The notes under the pieces: model-generated
Databases searched by the model: none
What the model saw: the letters and a program-made list of their open reading frames with translations, nothing else
Told to the model about the DNA's origin: nothing
Part shown: piece by piece, positions 20,348 through 28,322 of the stretch
Position numbering within the stretch: position 1 is the stretch's first letter
How the letters are laid out: every line of letters starts with the position of its first letter
Position numbers and translations under genes: made by a program
Origin: Microbispora rosea subsp. aerata
GTDB lineage: Bacteria > Actinomycetota > Actinomycetes > Streptosporangiales > Streptosporangiaceae
Direction: 5' to 3'
Length of the DNA stretch: 64,000 nt
Assembly (NCBI RefSeq): GCF_014647835.1
Contig: NZ_BMPY01000014.1
Coordinates: 41,835 to 105,834 of the forward strand

Positions 20348-21013
20348 TCAGCCCCGCGGATGATCGGGACAGACCACGCCCGTCTCGTACGCGTACACGA
20401 CCACCTGGGCCCGGTCGCGCAGCCCCAGCTTGGCGAGGATGCGGCCGAGGTGCGTCTTCACGGTCGCCTCCGCCAGATGCAGCCGCGCCGCGATCTCCGC
20501 GTTCGACAGGCCGCGGGCCACGTGGACCATCACCTCGCGCTCCCGGGCCGTCAGCACGTCCGCAGCCTGCCGCTTGGCGTCCCCCTCCGGCAGGAGCACG
20601 GCGAAACGGTCGAGCAGGCGGCGGGTCGTGCTCGGCGCGACCACCGCGTCCCCGGAGTGCACCGACCGGATCGCGCTGACCAGCTCGGCCGGCGGCACGT
20701 CCTTCAGCAGGAACCCCGCCGCACCCGCCTTGATCGCGGCGAACGCGTACTCGTCGAGGTCGAACGTCGTCAGGATGAGCACCTTCGGACCGTCGGACTC
20801 CGCGCAGATGACGCGGGCCGCCTCCACGCCGTCCATGCGCGGCATGCGGACGTCCATGAGGACCACGTCCGCCTCGACCGTGCGCAGCGTCTCGACCGCC
20901 GCCAGCCCGTCCGCCGCCTCGCCCACGACCTCGATGTCCGGCTGCGCTCCGAGGACCATCCGGAACCCGGTCCGCACCAGCTCCTGGTCGTCCACCAGCA
21001 TGACGCGTATCAC
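20348..21013 (-). CDS. NarL/LuxR-family response regulator
   Basis: A 221-residue regulator. The receiver domain starts MIRVMLVDDQELVRTGF and has the phospho-acceptor Asp in DVVLMDVRMPRMDG and Lys in FLLKDVPP. The C-terminal LuxR helix-turn-helix is LTAREREVMVHVARGLSNAE through EATVKTHLGRILAKL. GTG 21013 is chosen because the receiver domain begins there; the upstream open frame is low-complexity. It partners the histidine kinase 105 bp upstream and probably activates the ABC exporter downstream. Confidence 0.92.
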   Translation of the reverse strand: MIRVMLVDDQELVRTGFRMVLGAQPDIEVVGEAADGLAAVETLRTVEADVVLMDVRMPRMDGVEAARVICAESDGPKVLILTTFDLDEYAFAAIKAGAAGFLLKDVPPAELVSAIRSVHSGDAVVAPSTTRRLLDRFAVLLPEGDAKRQAADVLTAREREVMVHVARGLSNAEIAARLHLAEATVKTHLGRILAKLGLRDRAQVVVYAYETGVVCPDHPRG

Positions 21014-21118
21014 TGCCGCTCCGCTCCGCTCGTCGTCGCCGAGATCCCCGCCACCGTACGCGGCCCCGTGACCGCCCGGGGCCGCGTACGGTGTCACGCG
21101 GCCGGGTGCCCGGGTGTG

Positions 21119-22312
21119 TCACGCGGCCATCCCGACGGGGATCCTGGCCACCACCCGGAAGCCGCCGCCCGGCCGGGGGGCCGCCTCGACGCTCCCGCCG
21201 TACATCGCCGCCCTCTCGCGCATGCCGATCAGCCCGTGCCCGCCGGCCAGGCGCGGCGCCGCGGCGCCCCTGCCGTCGTCGCTGATCCTCAGCTCGATCT
21301 CGCCCCTGCCGTACGTCATCTCGACCCAGGCCCGGGTGCCGGGGCCGCCGTGCTTGAGCGCGTTCGTCAGCGCCTCCTGCACGATCCGGTACACGGCGAG
21401 CTGCTCGCCCTCGGGCAGGGCCCGCACGGTGCCCGACACGGTGAACTCGGTCGGCAGCCCCGACTCCCTGACCTGCTTGATCAGGTCGTCGAGCTGGGCG
21501 ACGCCGGGCTGCGGCGCGTAGTCCTCGGCCGGGCTGCCCGCGTCCTGCCGCAGCACGCCCACCAGCCTGCGCATCTCGGCGAGCGCCTGCCGCCCGGTCG
21601 CCGAGATCGCCTGCATCGCGCGCCGCGCCTGCTCGGGGTCGCTGTCGATGGCGTACGTCGCGCCGTCCGCCTGGACGACCATCACGCTGACGTTGTGCGC
21701 CACCACGTCGTGCAGCTCGCGGGCGATGCGGGCGCGCTCGGCGGCGGCCGCGATGCGCGCCTGCTGGTCGCGTTCCCGCTCGGCCCGCTCGGCGCGCTCG
21801 ACCAGGCCCTCCACGTAGCGGCGGCGGGTGTTGGCGTAGATCCCGGCGAGCCAGACGGCGACGATGAACGCCGACGACGACACCCATGCCCGCCAGGCGT
21901 CGGGAGACCAGCGCAGCATCGCCAGCAGCAGCCCGAGCTCGGCGACCACCCCTGCGGCCAGCGCCCACGGGAGTGTGCAGCGCGAGACGACGACGTACAG
22001 CGCGACGAGCACCGCGAGGTTGGCGGGCATGACGACGATATCGAGCAGCCACTGAACGAAGCTGACGGCGGCGACGATCGCGAACACCTCACGGGGACGG
22101 TCGCGGCGCCATATCAGCGGCACGATGAGCGCCGCCGACAGCAGCAGCAGGCCGGGCACACCGGCGATTCGAGCCCCGGCCGAGCTGCTCCGGCTGAACG
22201 TCTCGACGGTGACCAGGCTCAACAGCGCCAGTGGGGAGGCCGTGAACGCGTCCACGAGCTTGCTGTGGCGCCGGGTCCACGCGCGCAGTCTGCCGAACAC
22301 GTACCCAACCAT
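21119..22312 (-). CDS. Sensor histidine kinase (DesK/NarX-type HisKA_3)
   Basis: A 397-residue kinase with four or five N-terminal helices (about residues 20-155) and no large external sensor. It also has a coiled-coil (GLVERAERAERERDQQARIA), the dimerisation/phospho-acceptor segment RIARELHDVVAHNVSVMVV with His in ELHDVV, and an HATPase domain (EALTNALKHG, then DDGRGA and GHGLIGMRERAAMYGG). The architecture suggests sensing within the membrane. It is the first gene of the kinase-regulator pair. Confidence 0.92.
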   Translation of the reverse strand: MVGYVFGRLRAWTRRHSKLVDAFTASPLALLSLVTVETFSRSSSAGARIAGVPGLLLLSAALIVPLIWRRDRPREVFAIVAAVSFVQWLLDIVVMPANLAVLVALYVVVSRCTLPWALAAGVVAELGLLLAMLRWSPDAWRAWVSSSAFIVAVWLAGIYANTRRRYVEGLVERAERAERERDQQARIAAAAERARIARELHDVVAHNVSVMVVQADGATYAIDSDPEQARRAMQAISATGRQALAEMRRLVGVLRQDAGSPAEDYAPQPGVAQLDDLIKQVRESGLPTEFTVSGTVRALPEGEQLAVYRIVQEALTNALKHGGPGTRAWVEMTYGRGEIELRISDDGRGAAAPRLAGGHGLIGMRERAAMYGGSVEAAPRPGGGFRVVARIPVGMAA

Positions 22313-22466
22313 ACGTATCGGCTGTTCAGGAGCGTCTCACCCTTGCGGCGGATACGGCGGTACGACTCAGGTCGCAGTCGCCCGCCGGGCTTACGTCGTT
22401 CTTACGGATTCCGCCGCATCCTTGTTCTCGGGAACGCTTCTGTGAAGCGGGTAAGGGGAGCTCTGA

Positions 22467-23444
22467 ATGGCGGAAAAGGACGCGGGGTCGTGCGGTGCGG
22501 AGGACGAGCCGCGCGACCCGCGCCCGGAGCCGGAAACCGGGCCTGCCGGGTCGAGTGTGCCGACCGCGACCAGCGGATCGGCCGAGCCTGCTGCGCCGGG
22601 CCAGCCGGCCGGGCCCACCGAGACCGAACCGGCTGCGTCAGCCGCACCGGCGGGGTCCGCTTCCTCGTCCGGATCGGTCGAGCAGAACGCGCCGACCACG
22701 CCACTGCCGGCCCGTCCGACTTTCGTGTCCCCCTGGGCCAGCCCGGCCGGCACGCCCGGCGGCGTAGGACCGGGGTCGCCTTCGGCCGGTCAGGGGAGCA
22801 TGCCGGGGAACATAGGGCCGGGTTCGCCGTGGACGGGTCCTGGAGGCGCGGCCGGGAGCGTAAGGCCGGGTTCGCCCTGGGCTGGTCCTGGAGGCGCAGC
22901 CGGGGGTATGGGGTCGGGCTCGCCTTCGGCCGGTATGCCCGGAGGTGTGGGACCGGGTTCGCCGTGGACGGGTCCCGGGCAAAGCCCTGGAGCGACAGGA
23001 CCGTATGCGGCCTGGTCAGGCCAGACTGGTCCGGGTCAGCCCGGATCGGGACCCGCGAACGCGAAACAGCCCGGTAGCTGGGGCGCGTTCGGCCCCGGCG
23101 GCGCGGGATGGAACGCGCCGGGCTGGCAGGACCCGCACGCGCGGTTCGCGCCACCCCCGCGGCCCAGCCTCTCCGCGCGCCTGGCGGCTCGGCTCCCTCG
23201 TGGGCAGACCGGGCGGCTCGTCGTCGTCGGCGTCGCCTGCGCGCTCGCCGGAGCGCTCCTCGGCGGCAGCGTCGTGGCCGTCACCGGCCTGGTCTGGAAT
23301 CGGGTCGACTCGCGGTTGAGCTGGGACTCCGGAAGGGACCGGCCCCGACTCTTCCCACGTGGCTACGGGCAGGACGTGCCGCAGTCTCCGGAAGACTTTC
23401 TGCCTCCCTGGTGCAGGCGCACCGACAGCGGAGTGCGCTGCTAG
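22467..23444 (+). CDS. Pro/Gly/Ser-rich single-pass membrane protein, unknown
   Basis: 325 residues with no recognised domain. About 230 N-terminal residues are disordered, with imperfect repeats of the GSPWTGPGGAAG type. One membrane helix follows (LVVVGVACALAGALLGGSVV, near residue 250), and a 45-residue external tail ends in two Cys (PPWCRRTDSGVRC). The order implies a cytoplasmic N-terminus. AAGGGGAG precedes the ATG. Similar Pro-rich cytoplasmic tails occur in actinobacterial envelope proteins, but no function can be assigned. Confidence 0.65.
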   Translation: MAEKDAGSCGAEDEPRDPRPEPETGPAGSSVPTATSGSAEPAAPGQPAGPTETEPAASAAPAGSASSSGSVEQNAPTTPLPARPTFVSPWASPAGTPGGVGPGSPSAGQGSMPGNIGPGSPWTGPGGAAGSVRPGSPWAGPGGAAGGMGSGSPSAGMPGGVGPGSPWTGPGQSPGATGPYAAWSGQTGPGQPGSGPANAKQPGSWGAFGPGGAGWNAPGWQDPHARFAPPPRPSLSARLAARLPRGQTGRLVVVGVACALAGALLGGSVVAVTGLVWNRVDSRLSWDSGRDRPRLFPRGYGQDVPQSPEDFLPPWCRRTDSGVRC

Positions 23445-23471
23445 ACATCCGGCTGAGGCTTTCGCTTACCG

Positions 23472-23509
23472 ACAGGCGCGTGCCGGCGGAGGGGCCGGCG
23501 CGCGCCTGT
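23472..23509. terminator. Strong 16-bp hairpin between convergent genes
   Basis: Arms 23472-23487 (acaggcgcgtgccggc) and 23494-23509 pair with one G-U wobble around the 6-nt loop ggaggg. It lies between the Pro/Gly-rich membrane protein and the HNH frame on the opposite strand. No T-tract follows. Confidence 0.65.
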
Positions 23510-23584
23510 GGGTTCATCCGTCATGTCGATGCGGGCGACCGGATCGCCGGCCCGCAGCACCCGGCGCGGATCGGCCCGCGACCA

Positions 23585-24361
23585 TCACTCCCGCTCGTAT
23601 TGAGCACGGAGCAGAGCGATGGCCGTGCGGATCGCCGCGGTCCGCGAGCGCGCTCCTCCGGCGGACACGAACCGCTCCAGGAAGGCCAGATCGTCAGCCC
23701 CGAGCATCAGGTTCAGCTTCGCGAGCGCCGGCCGCGCGGGATTCGGCGGCTTCCGGTTTCCGGAACGATGCTGTGGCTCGCTGAATTGCGATCCGCCGTT
23801 ATTCTCCGAATCGCAGTGGGGTCGACGAGATTCGAACTCGCACTGCACGGTACCTAAAACCGTTGCCTCTGCCGATTGGGCTACGACCCCTTTTCCTCTT
23901 CCTTTGCCTGCGAAATTTTCCGTCTGAGAATGACAGTTAGGGCAGAGGAATCGCAGATTCTCTCTTCTGTTGTCCAGCCAATTGCCGTTGATGTGGTCGA
24001 TGTGCAACGTAAGCGGTCGACCCTGCCAGGCGCCGCCTATCCTACACTCCGCGCAGACGTATGGGACTCCTACTTCCCGGAGCGCACGCCTGAGCTTACG
24101 AGGCTTCTCGCGGCCCGATCCCGGAGGCAGCAGCACGAGGATCTCCGCGGGCAGGTATCGCCGTGGTGCCGGAGAGCCCCCGTTTGGTGAGGAGCTGCCG
24201 AAGTGGGATGTGTCGATGCGGAAGTGCTTGAGGCGGCGGCTGATGTGGGCGTGGGCGCCGCCCGACCACGGGATGCCGAGATAGCGCAACACGTCGGCGA
24301 CACTGCTCGCGGCGGCCGCCGCGTCGGCGAGCAACTCGGGGGTGTACTTGTACTTCGCCAT
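23585..24361 (-). CDS. HNH endonuclease frame running through a tRNA gene into a ribbon-helix-helix-like tail
   Basis: The frame from ATG 24361 is 258 codons. Residues 1-55 form a helical DNA-binding-like repeat (SSVADVLRYLGIPWSGG, RRLKHFRIDTSHF). Residues 100-150 are a zinc-containing HNH nuclease core (VCAEC, LHIDHINGNWLDNRREN, LRFLCPNCHSQTENF). Codons 158-182 are the in-frame reading of a tRNA on the same strand. Residues 211-254 look like a ribbon-helix-helix domain (AKLNLMLGADDLAFLERF, RSRTAAIRTAIALLRAQ). There is no stop between nuclease and tRNA, and no ATG, GTG or TTG before the ribbon-helix-helix strand. The real protein may end elsewhere or be produced only from unprocessed transcript. 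TTG 24391 is a weaker start. Confidence 0.6.
   Translation of the reverse strand: MAKYKYTPELLADAAAAASSVADVLRYLGIPWSGGAHAHISRRLKHFRIDTSHFGSSSPNGGSPAPRRYLPAEILVLLPPGSGREKPRKLRRALREVGVPYVCAECRIGGAWQGRPLTLHIDHINGNWLDNRRENLRFLCPNCHSQTENFAGKGRGKGVVAQSAEATVLGTVQCEFESRRPHCDSENNGGSQFSEPQHRSGNRKPPNPARPALAKLNLMLGADDLAFLERFVSAGGARSRTAAIRTAIALLRAQYERE
23817..23890 (-). tRNA. tRNA with UAG anticodon (Leu codon CUA), short variable arm
   Basis: A 74-nt cloverleaf without encoded CCA. The acceptor stem GGGGTCG/CGACCCC is perfect with discriminator A. The D-arm has a 3-bp stem (GCC/GGC) and an enlarged loop. Anticodon stem ACGGT/ACCGT encloses TTTAGGT, giving anticodon TAG. The variable arm is 5 nt (GCAGT). 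The T-arm is GCGAG-TTCGAAT-CTCGT. Bacterial leucine tRNAs normally have a long variable arm, so this is not a standard tRNA-Leu even though its anticodon reads CUA. It lies inside the HNH reading frame on the same strand. Confidence 0.88.
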
Positions 24362-24362
24362 G

Positions 24363-24399
24363 CCCCGGAATTTATCGGCGGGCACCGACAATTCCGGGG
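24363..24399 (-). terminator. Hairpin between bcp and the HNH start
   Basis: ccccggaatt (24363-24372) and aattccgggg (24390-24399) are exact 10-bp arms, with an inner cgg/ccg pairing in the 17-nt loop. It is downstream of bcp and directly upstream of the HNH ATG, so it could end bcp transcription and also mask the HNH ribosome site. Confidence 0.55.
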
Positions 24400-24428
24400 C
24401 GAGCGAAAACCAACAGAAATCGGGAAAA

Positions 24429-24896
24429 TCAGGAAATGCCGAGCTCTTTGGTGAGCCGGGCGACGTGACCGGTGGCCTTCACGTTGTAGAGGGCCTTCTC
24501 GATTTTCCCGTCGGGGTCGATGACGAACGTGGACCGGATGACGCCCATGATGGTCTTGCCGTAATTCTTCTTCTCGCCGTACGCGCCGTACGCCTTGTGC
24601 ACGTCCAGACTCGTGTCGGACAGCAGCGGGAAAGTGAGCGCGTCGCGTTCGCGGAACTGCCGCAGCTTGGCGGGCTTGTCCTTGGACACGCCCAGCACGA
24701 CGAAGCCCTGCTCGGTCAGCGCGCCGAGGTTGTCCCGGAAGTCGCAGGCCTGCTTGGTGCACCCGGGGGTCATGGCCGCCGGGTAGAAGTACAGGATGAC
24801 TCGCCGACCGCGGAACGACTCCAGCGAGACCTCGTTGTCGTCGGCGTCGGTCAGGGTGAAGTCAGGCGCGGCGTCGCCGGGCTGGAGCTTGCTCAT
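24429..24896 (-). CDS. bcp: Thioredoxin-dependent thiol peroxidase (peroxiredoxin Bcp/PrxQ)
   Basis: Reduces hydrogen peroxide and organic hydroperoxides with thioredoxin as donor. The 155-residue protein has peroxidatic Cys46 in AMTPGCTKQACDF and resolving Cys51 five residues later, the PrxQ pattern. GKTIMGVIRSTFVIDPDGKI is the conserved C-terminal block. ATG 24896 (MSKLQPGDAAPDFTL) is preferred to the upstream TTG/GTG frame extension. It is divergent from the DUF3618 gene. Confidence 0.95.
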   Translation of the reverse strand: MSKLQPGDAAPDFTLTDADDNEVSLESFRGRRVILYFYPAAMTPGCTKQACDFRDNLGALTEQGFVVLGVSKDKPAKLRQFRERDALTFPLLSDTSLDVHKAYGAYGEKKNYGKTIMGVIRSTFVIDPDGKIEKALYNVKATGHVARLTKELGIS

Positions 24897-25030
24897 CACG
24901 TCCTCCGGAAAAGGTGACCCGCGGCGATCGGCGGGCAAGCGTCAACCAAACTACCGGCTCAGCCGCTGTGCGGGCCGACCGCCGGACCTGGCAGACTGAT
25001 CACACACGAATACCACAGGAGGGGGATCGC

Positions 25031-25360
25031 ATGGCGGACACCGATCCCGAAGCGCTGGAACGGAAGATAGAGCGCACGCGGGCGGAGCTCGCTCGCACGG
25101 TCGACGCCATCGCGGACCGGGTGAGCCCGAAGCGGGTCGCGGAGCGCGGCGTCGCGAAGGCGAAGGCCAACGCGCGCGACTTCGTCACGTCGGTGGAGGA
25201 CATGGTGCTGGGGCCGCGCACGTACGCCCCGGCCGACGGCGAAGGCGAGCAGCCCGCGGAATATCCGGCGCCCAACATCGCTCCGGTGCTGATCGGGATC
25301 GGCGTGGTCGTCGTCGTTGGCGCGGCCATCGTGCTGCTGCGGCGGCGCCGCTCCCGCTGA
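25031..25360 (+). CDS. DUF3618 membrane-anchored small protein
   Basis: 109 residues: an N-terminal amphipathic helix with the DUF3618 signature (ALERKIERTRAELARTVDAI, then DRVSPKRVAERG), an acidic linker, and one C-terminal membrane helix (VLIGIGVVVVVGAAIVLL) followed by a basic tail. GGAGGGGGATC precedes the ATG. Function is unknown; the family is common in actinobacteria near bcp. Confidence 0.85.
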   Translation: MADTDPEALERKIERTRAELARTVDAIADRVSPKRVAERGVAKAKANARDFVTSVEDMVLGPRTYAPADGEGEQPAEYPAPNIAPVLIGIGVVVVVGAAIVLLRRRRSR

Positions 25361-25710
25361 CCACGGAACGAACTCGTACGCCGCCGTGACGCGGTTCACG
25401 GCGGCGTCGACGTTTCCCGGCAAGCTGAGCGCGCGAGCGGGCGGCCGTGGCGCCGCCGGACGGCCGGTCCGGCCGCCTCACGGGCAGGATCCACGCCACA
25501 GCCTTTCTCCGCGGCTCCATCCCGTTACGGCGGGTCCAGCCGGCCCGACGGCACTGACACGGCTGGGCGGTGGTCCACAAGGCCCGGTCTGGTGGTGCCC
25601 GGCCGCGGTGGCGGTTTACGAGGTTCAAGCGACGCTGACATGGGCGGGTGGCGGTTCACGGGGCTGTGTCATGGGGTTGGCTGTACAGCGACCCCGAAAG
25701 GCGGTCACAA
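25361..25710. other. Intergenic stretch, no gene seen
   Basis: Between the DUF3618 stop and the repeat array next to the deaminase gene. All open frames here are short, Arg/Pro/Gly-rich and lack ribosome sites. The segment ggcggttcacggggctgtgt and neighbours are loosely repetitive. I see no RNA gene or convincing regulatory signal. Confidence 0.5.
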
Positions 25711-25785
25711 AACTCGCGGTGGGCGTCCGCAGGGCCGGTATTCCCGGGGCTGGTGCTCGCCGGGCCGGCGTTCGCAGAGCCGGCG
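25711..25785 (-). repeat. Five degenerate 15-bp tandem units after the deaminase stop
   Basis: Read on the minus strand from 25785: cgccggctctgcgaa, cgccggcccggcgag, caccagccccgggaa, taccggccctgcgga, then a fifth decayed unit. The array begins 1 base after the TAAG at the gene end (stop at 25787-25789). Period 15 is kept with substitutions only. Confidence 0.65.
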
Positions 25786-25786
25786 C

Positions 25787-26962
25787 TTACAGGAAGGTCT
25801 TGCCTTCGCCGCGGTAGGTCGGGACCTCTTCGGTCACCCGGTTGCCCTCCACCAGGTGCAAAGACGCGAAGCGCTCGCACAGCTCCCCGGCCTTCGCGTG
25901 CCGGAACCAGACGCGGTCGCCCAGGCGGAGGTCCGCCGCGGCCTCGCCGAGCAGGGGCGTCTGCACCTCGCCCGCCCCCTCGTCCGGGTGATACCTGAGC
26001 CCCGCGGGCAGGTAAGGCTGCGGCAGCCGGGTCGGCCCGGGGGCCCCGGAGGCGGGGTAGCCCCCGCCGAGCACGGTCACGACGTCCGGAGCCGGCTTGC
26101 GCACGACCGGCAGGGCGAACAGGGCCGCCGGACGGCCGGTGAAGCCCCGGTAGAAGTCGAACAGCCGGGGATGGAAGAAGCCCGAGCCCGCCGCGACCTC
26201 GGTGATCGCCCGTTCTGCGGCGGTCTTCTCGATGCTGCCCGTGCCGCCGCCGTTGACGAACTCCAGGTCGGCGACCTGACGTACGGCCCGCACGATCCGG
26301 CCGCGCCGCACGATCAGCTCGCGGCGCGACCGCTCCTGCATCCACCGCACCGCGCGGCCGTACGGCCCGGGGAGGTCGTCGCCCACCCCGGCGATCTGGG
26401 CCTCGTACGCCATGAGCCCGGTCAGCCGCAGCCCCGGGCGCTTGACGATGTGCGCGGCGATCTCGGCGGCCTGCCGCGGCTCGCGGATCGGCGACCGCAG
26501 CGCGCCCGCCCGGAACTTGCCACCGAAGGCCACGAACCCCGCGTCGATGTCCAGGCACACCCGAATGGGGTGGGGGAGCCGCAAGCTCTCGATCAGGTCG
26601 AGATGCTCGGGTGAGTCCACCATCACGGTGATCTCGCGTGCCGCGACCTCGTCCGACCCCAGGGCGCGCAGCGCGGCCCTGTCGGCCGTCGGGTAGGCCA
26701 CGAGCACGTTCCGCAGGCCGGTGGAGACCAGCCACAGCGCCTCGGGCAGGGTGAAGGCCATGATGCCCGAGACGCCGTCCATGGCCAGGACCCGTTCGAG
26801 CACGGCCCGGCAGCGGATGGACTTGCTGGCGACCCGGATCGGCTTGCCCCGGGCCCGGCGCACCATGGCGGCCGCGTTCGACCGGAGCGCGTCCATGTCG
26901 AGGACGGCGAAGGGCGGCTCCAGGTGGGCCGTCGCCCGGTCGAGGCGCTGTCGGTCGTCCAT
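25787..26962 (-). CDS. PLP-dependent amino acid deaminase/aldolase (alanine-racemase-like fold)
   Basis: A 391-residue fold-type III PLP enzyme. The N-terminal barrel has the PLP Lys in RVASKSIRC, DIDAGF and a GLMAYEAQI segment. The C-terminal domain carries VLGGGYPASGAPG and DRVWFRHAKAGELCERF, where His and Cys positions match the D-serine dehydratase/D-threonine aldolase group. Likely reactions are deamination or retro-aldol cleavage of a D-hydroxy amino acid. The ATG at 26962 is close to a promoter region shared with the divergent DUF6286 gene. Confidence 0.85.
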   Translation of the reverse strand: MDDRQRLDRATAHLEPPFAVLDMDALRSNAAAMVRRARGKPIRVASKSIRCRAVLERVLAMDGVSGIMAFTLPEALWLVSTGLRNVLVAYPTADRAALRALGSDEVAAREITVMVDSPEHLDLIESLRLPHPIRVCLDIDAGFVAFGGKFRAGALRSPIREPRQAAEIAAHIVKRPGLRLTGLMAYEAQIAGVGDDLPGPYGRAVRWMQERSRRELIVRRGRIVRAVRQVADLEFVNGGGTGSIEKTAAERAITEVAAGSGFFHPRLFDFYRGFTGRPAALFALPVVRKPAPDVVTVLGGGYPASGAPGPTRLPQPYLPAGLRYHPDEGAGEVQTPLLGEAAADLRLGDRVWFRHAKAGELCERFASLHLVEGNRVTEEVPTYRGEGKTFL

Positions 26963-27163
26963 GGGCGCAGCCTAGTACGGCATCGCGGAGAAATACATGA
27001 GCGCTGTTCATGTTAACGGTGCCCGGGCAAAATCTGTGCCGTGCGGCCGTCATGATCGCGCAAGGCGGCGGGTGACCCGCCCGTCCCGTCATCGCTCCGT
27101 GTACCCATGGTGGGGTGACTACCGAGCGGACCTGGCGCGATGAGCGGGAGGGGTGAACGGCTG

Positions 27164-27814
27164 ATGAGCGTCGTGCAGGAATTCCTGGCGGGTTCGTCGG
27201 CCAGAAGCGCCAAGGGCTCCGGAGACGGCGTGGATGCCGAGGGCGGCGTGGGCGCCGAAGCGGGCCGCACGACCGGCCGGCGGACCGCCGTGCGCGCGCT
27301 GCGGCCGAGCCGGGCCCCGGCCGCCGTGGTGGTCGCCTCCGTGCTCGCCGTGCTGGGCTGGGTGCTCACCGCGGTGCTCGTCGCCGTCATGCTCGGCATG
27401 TCCCTGCCCGTGCGGCTGCCGCCCCGGCTGCTGAACCTCACGCCGTCCGATCCCGCCGTCCGCGCCGCCGCGGTCGGCATGATCGCGTGCGGTGCGGGGC
27501 TGGTGGCCCTCGCGCTCGTCCCCGGCCGTCCCCGGCTCGTCCCCCTGCGGTGCCAGGACCCGCTGCTCGCGATGGGGCTCACGCGCCTGGGCCTGCGCCG
27601 TACGCTCGCCGCCGCGGCCCTCGAGGTCGAGGGCGTCCGCCGGGCCAACGTCCACATCCTCCGCAGGAGGATCGAGGTCACCGTGGTGGCCGACGCGGAC
27701 ACGACCGGCGCACTGCTGCGGGAGGTCGGCGCGGCGGTCGGCGACCGGCTGTCGGGCCTCGGCGTGCAGTCGCGACACGAGGTGGTCGTACGGCTGCGCA
27801 GGAGAGGGGCCTGA
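27164..27814 (+). CDS. DUF6286 membrane protein (Asp23/AmaP cluster type)
   Basis: A 216-residue protein with a disordered Gly-rich start, two membrane helices (VVVASVLAVLGWVLTAVLVA and AAAVGMIACGAGLVALALV) and a C-terminal alpha/beta domain ending RHEVVVRLRRRGA, as in DUF6286 proteins. Such genes usually sit beside Asp23/Gls24 alkaline-shock genes, which are absent here, so this is a partial set. ATG 27164 follows GGGAGGGG by 10 bases; ATG 27140 would add eight residues. It is followed after 1 bp by the next gene. Confidence 0.72.
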   Translation: MSVVQEFLAGSSARSAKGSGDGVDAEGGVGAEAGRTTGRRTAVRALRPSRAPAAVVVASVLAVLGWVLTAVLVAVMLGMSLPVRLPPRLLNLTPSDPAVRAAAVGMIACGAGLVALALVPGRPRLVPLRCQDPLLAMGLTRLGLRRTLAAAALEVEGVRRANVHILRRRIEVTVVADADTTGALLREVGAAVGDRLSGLGVQSRHEVVVRLRRRGA

Positions 27815-27815
27815 G

Positions 27816-28322
27816 ATGCGTGCGCGGGTGGGAAACCGGGTCGGGCTCTGCCTGGTGGGCCTCGCACTGGTCGCGGGCGGCGTCGGCCTGCTGACCGCCG
27901 TACGCCGGCGGCCCGGCGCGGCCCTGATCGACGCGAGCTTGATCGACGGGAGCACGCTCGACACACACGTGCTCGACGACAAGCCGTGGGCGCTGCCCCT
28001 GCTGGCCGGGGCGTCCATGCTGATCGCCCTGGTCGCGACCCGCTGGCTCGTCCTGGCGCTCGGCTGGGGCCGGATCGGCAGCCGCACCGGTGCCGGCGTC
28101 GCCATGCTCGGCGTGGCCCTGAAGGGCGTCGACGGGATCGGCCGCATCTCGGTCAGGCTCGTACGGGACGGCAGGCTGCGGGTGTCGGTGTCGCTGCAGA
28201 AGCAGGCCGACCCGCGGCAGGTGGTCAGGCGGCTGGACGAGTCGGCGATCTCACGCGTTCGCCGCGCGGTCGGCCGAGCCGACGCGCTTGCGGTCGTCCG
28301 CCTGCACGTCCGCCGCCGCTGA
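27816..28322 (+). CDS. AmaP-like membrane protein
   Basis: 168 residues: helix 1 ([21 protein letters not shown]), helix 2 ([20 protein letters not shown]), then a basic alpha/beta domain ([20 protein letters not shown]). This is the layout of alkaline-shock-membrane-anchoring proteins found after DUF6286 genes. The ATG lies 1 bp after the DUF6286 stop. Its 3' end overlaps the convergent glycosyltransferase-like gene by 72 bp. Confidence 0.7.
   Translation: MRARVGNRVGLCLVGLALVAGGVGLLTAVRRRPGAALIDASLIDGSTLDTHVLDDKPWALPLLAGASMLIALVATRWLVLALGWGRIGSRTGAGVAMLGVALKGVDGIGRISVRLVRDGRLRVSVSLQKQADPRQVVRRLDESAISRVRRAVGRADALAVVRLHVRRR

Noticed and set aside
23817-23890. tRNA-linked integration site of a mobile element
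   Set aside because: No integrase, excisionase or duplicated tRNA 3' end was seen within the neighbouring genes, which are core functions.
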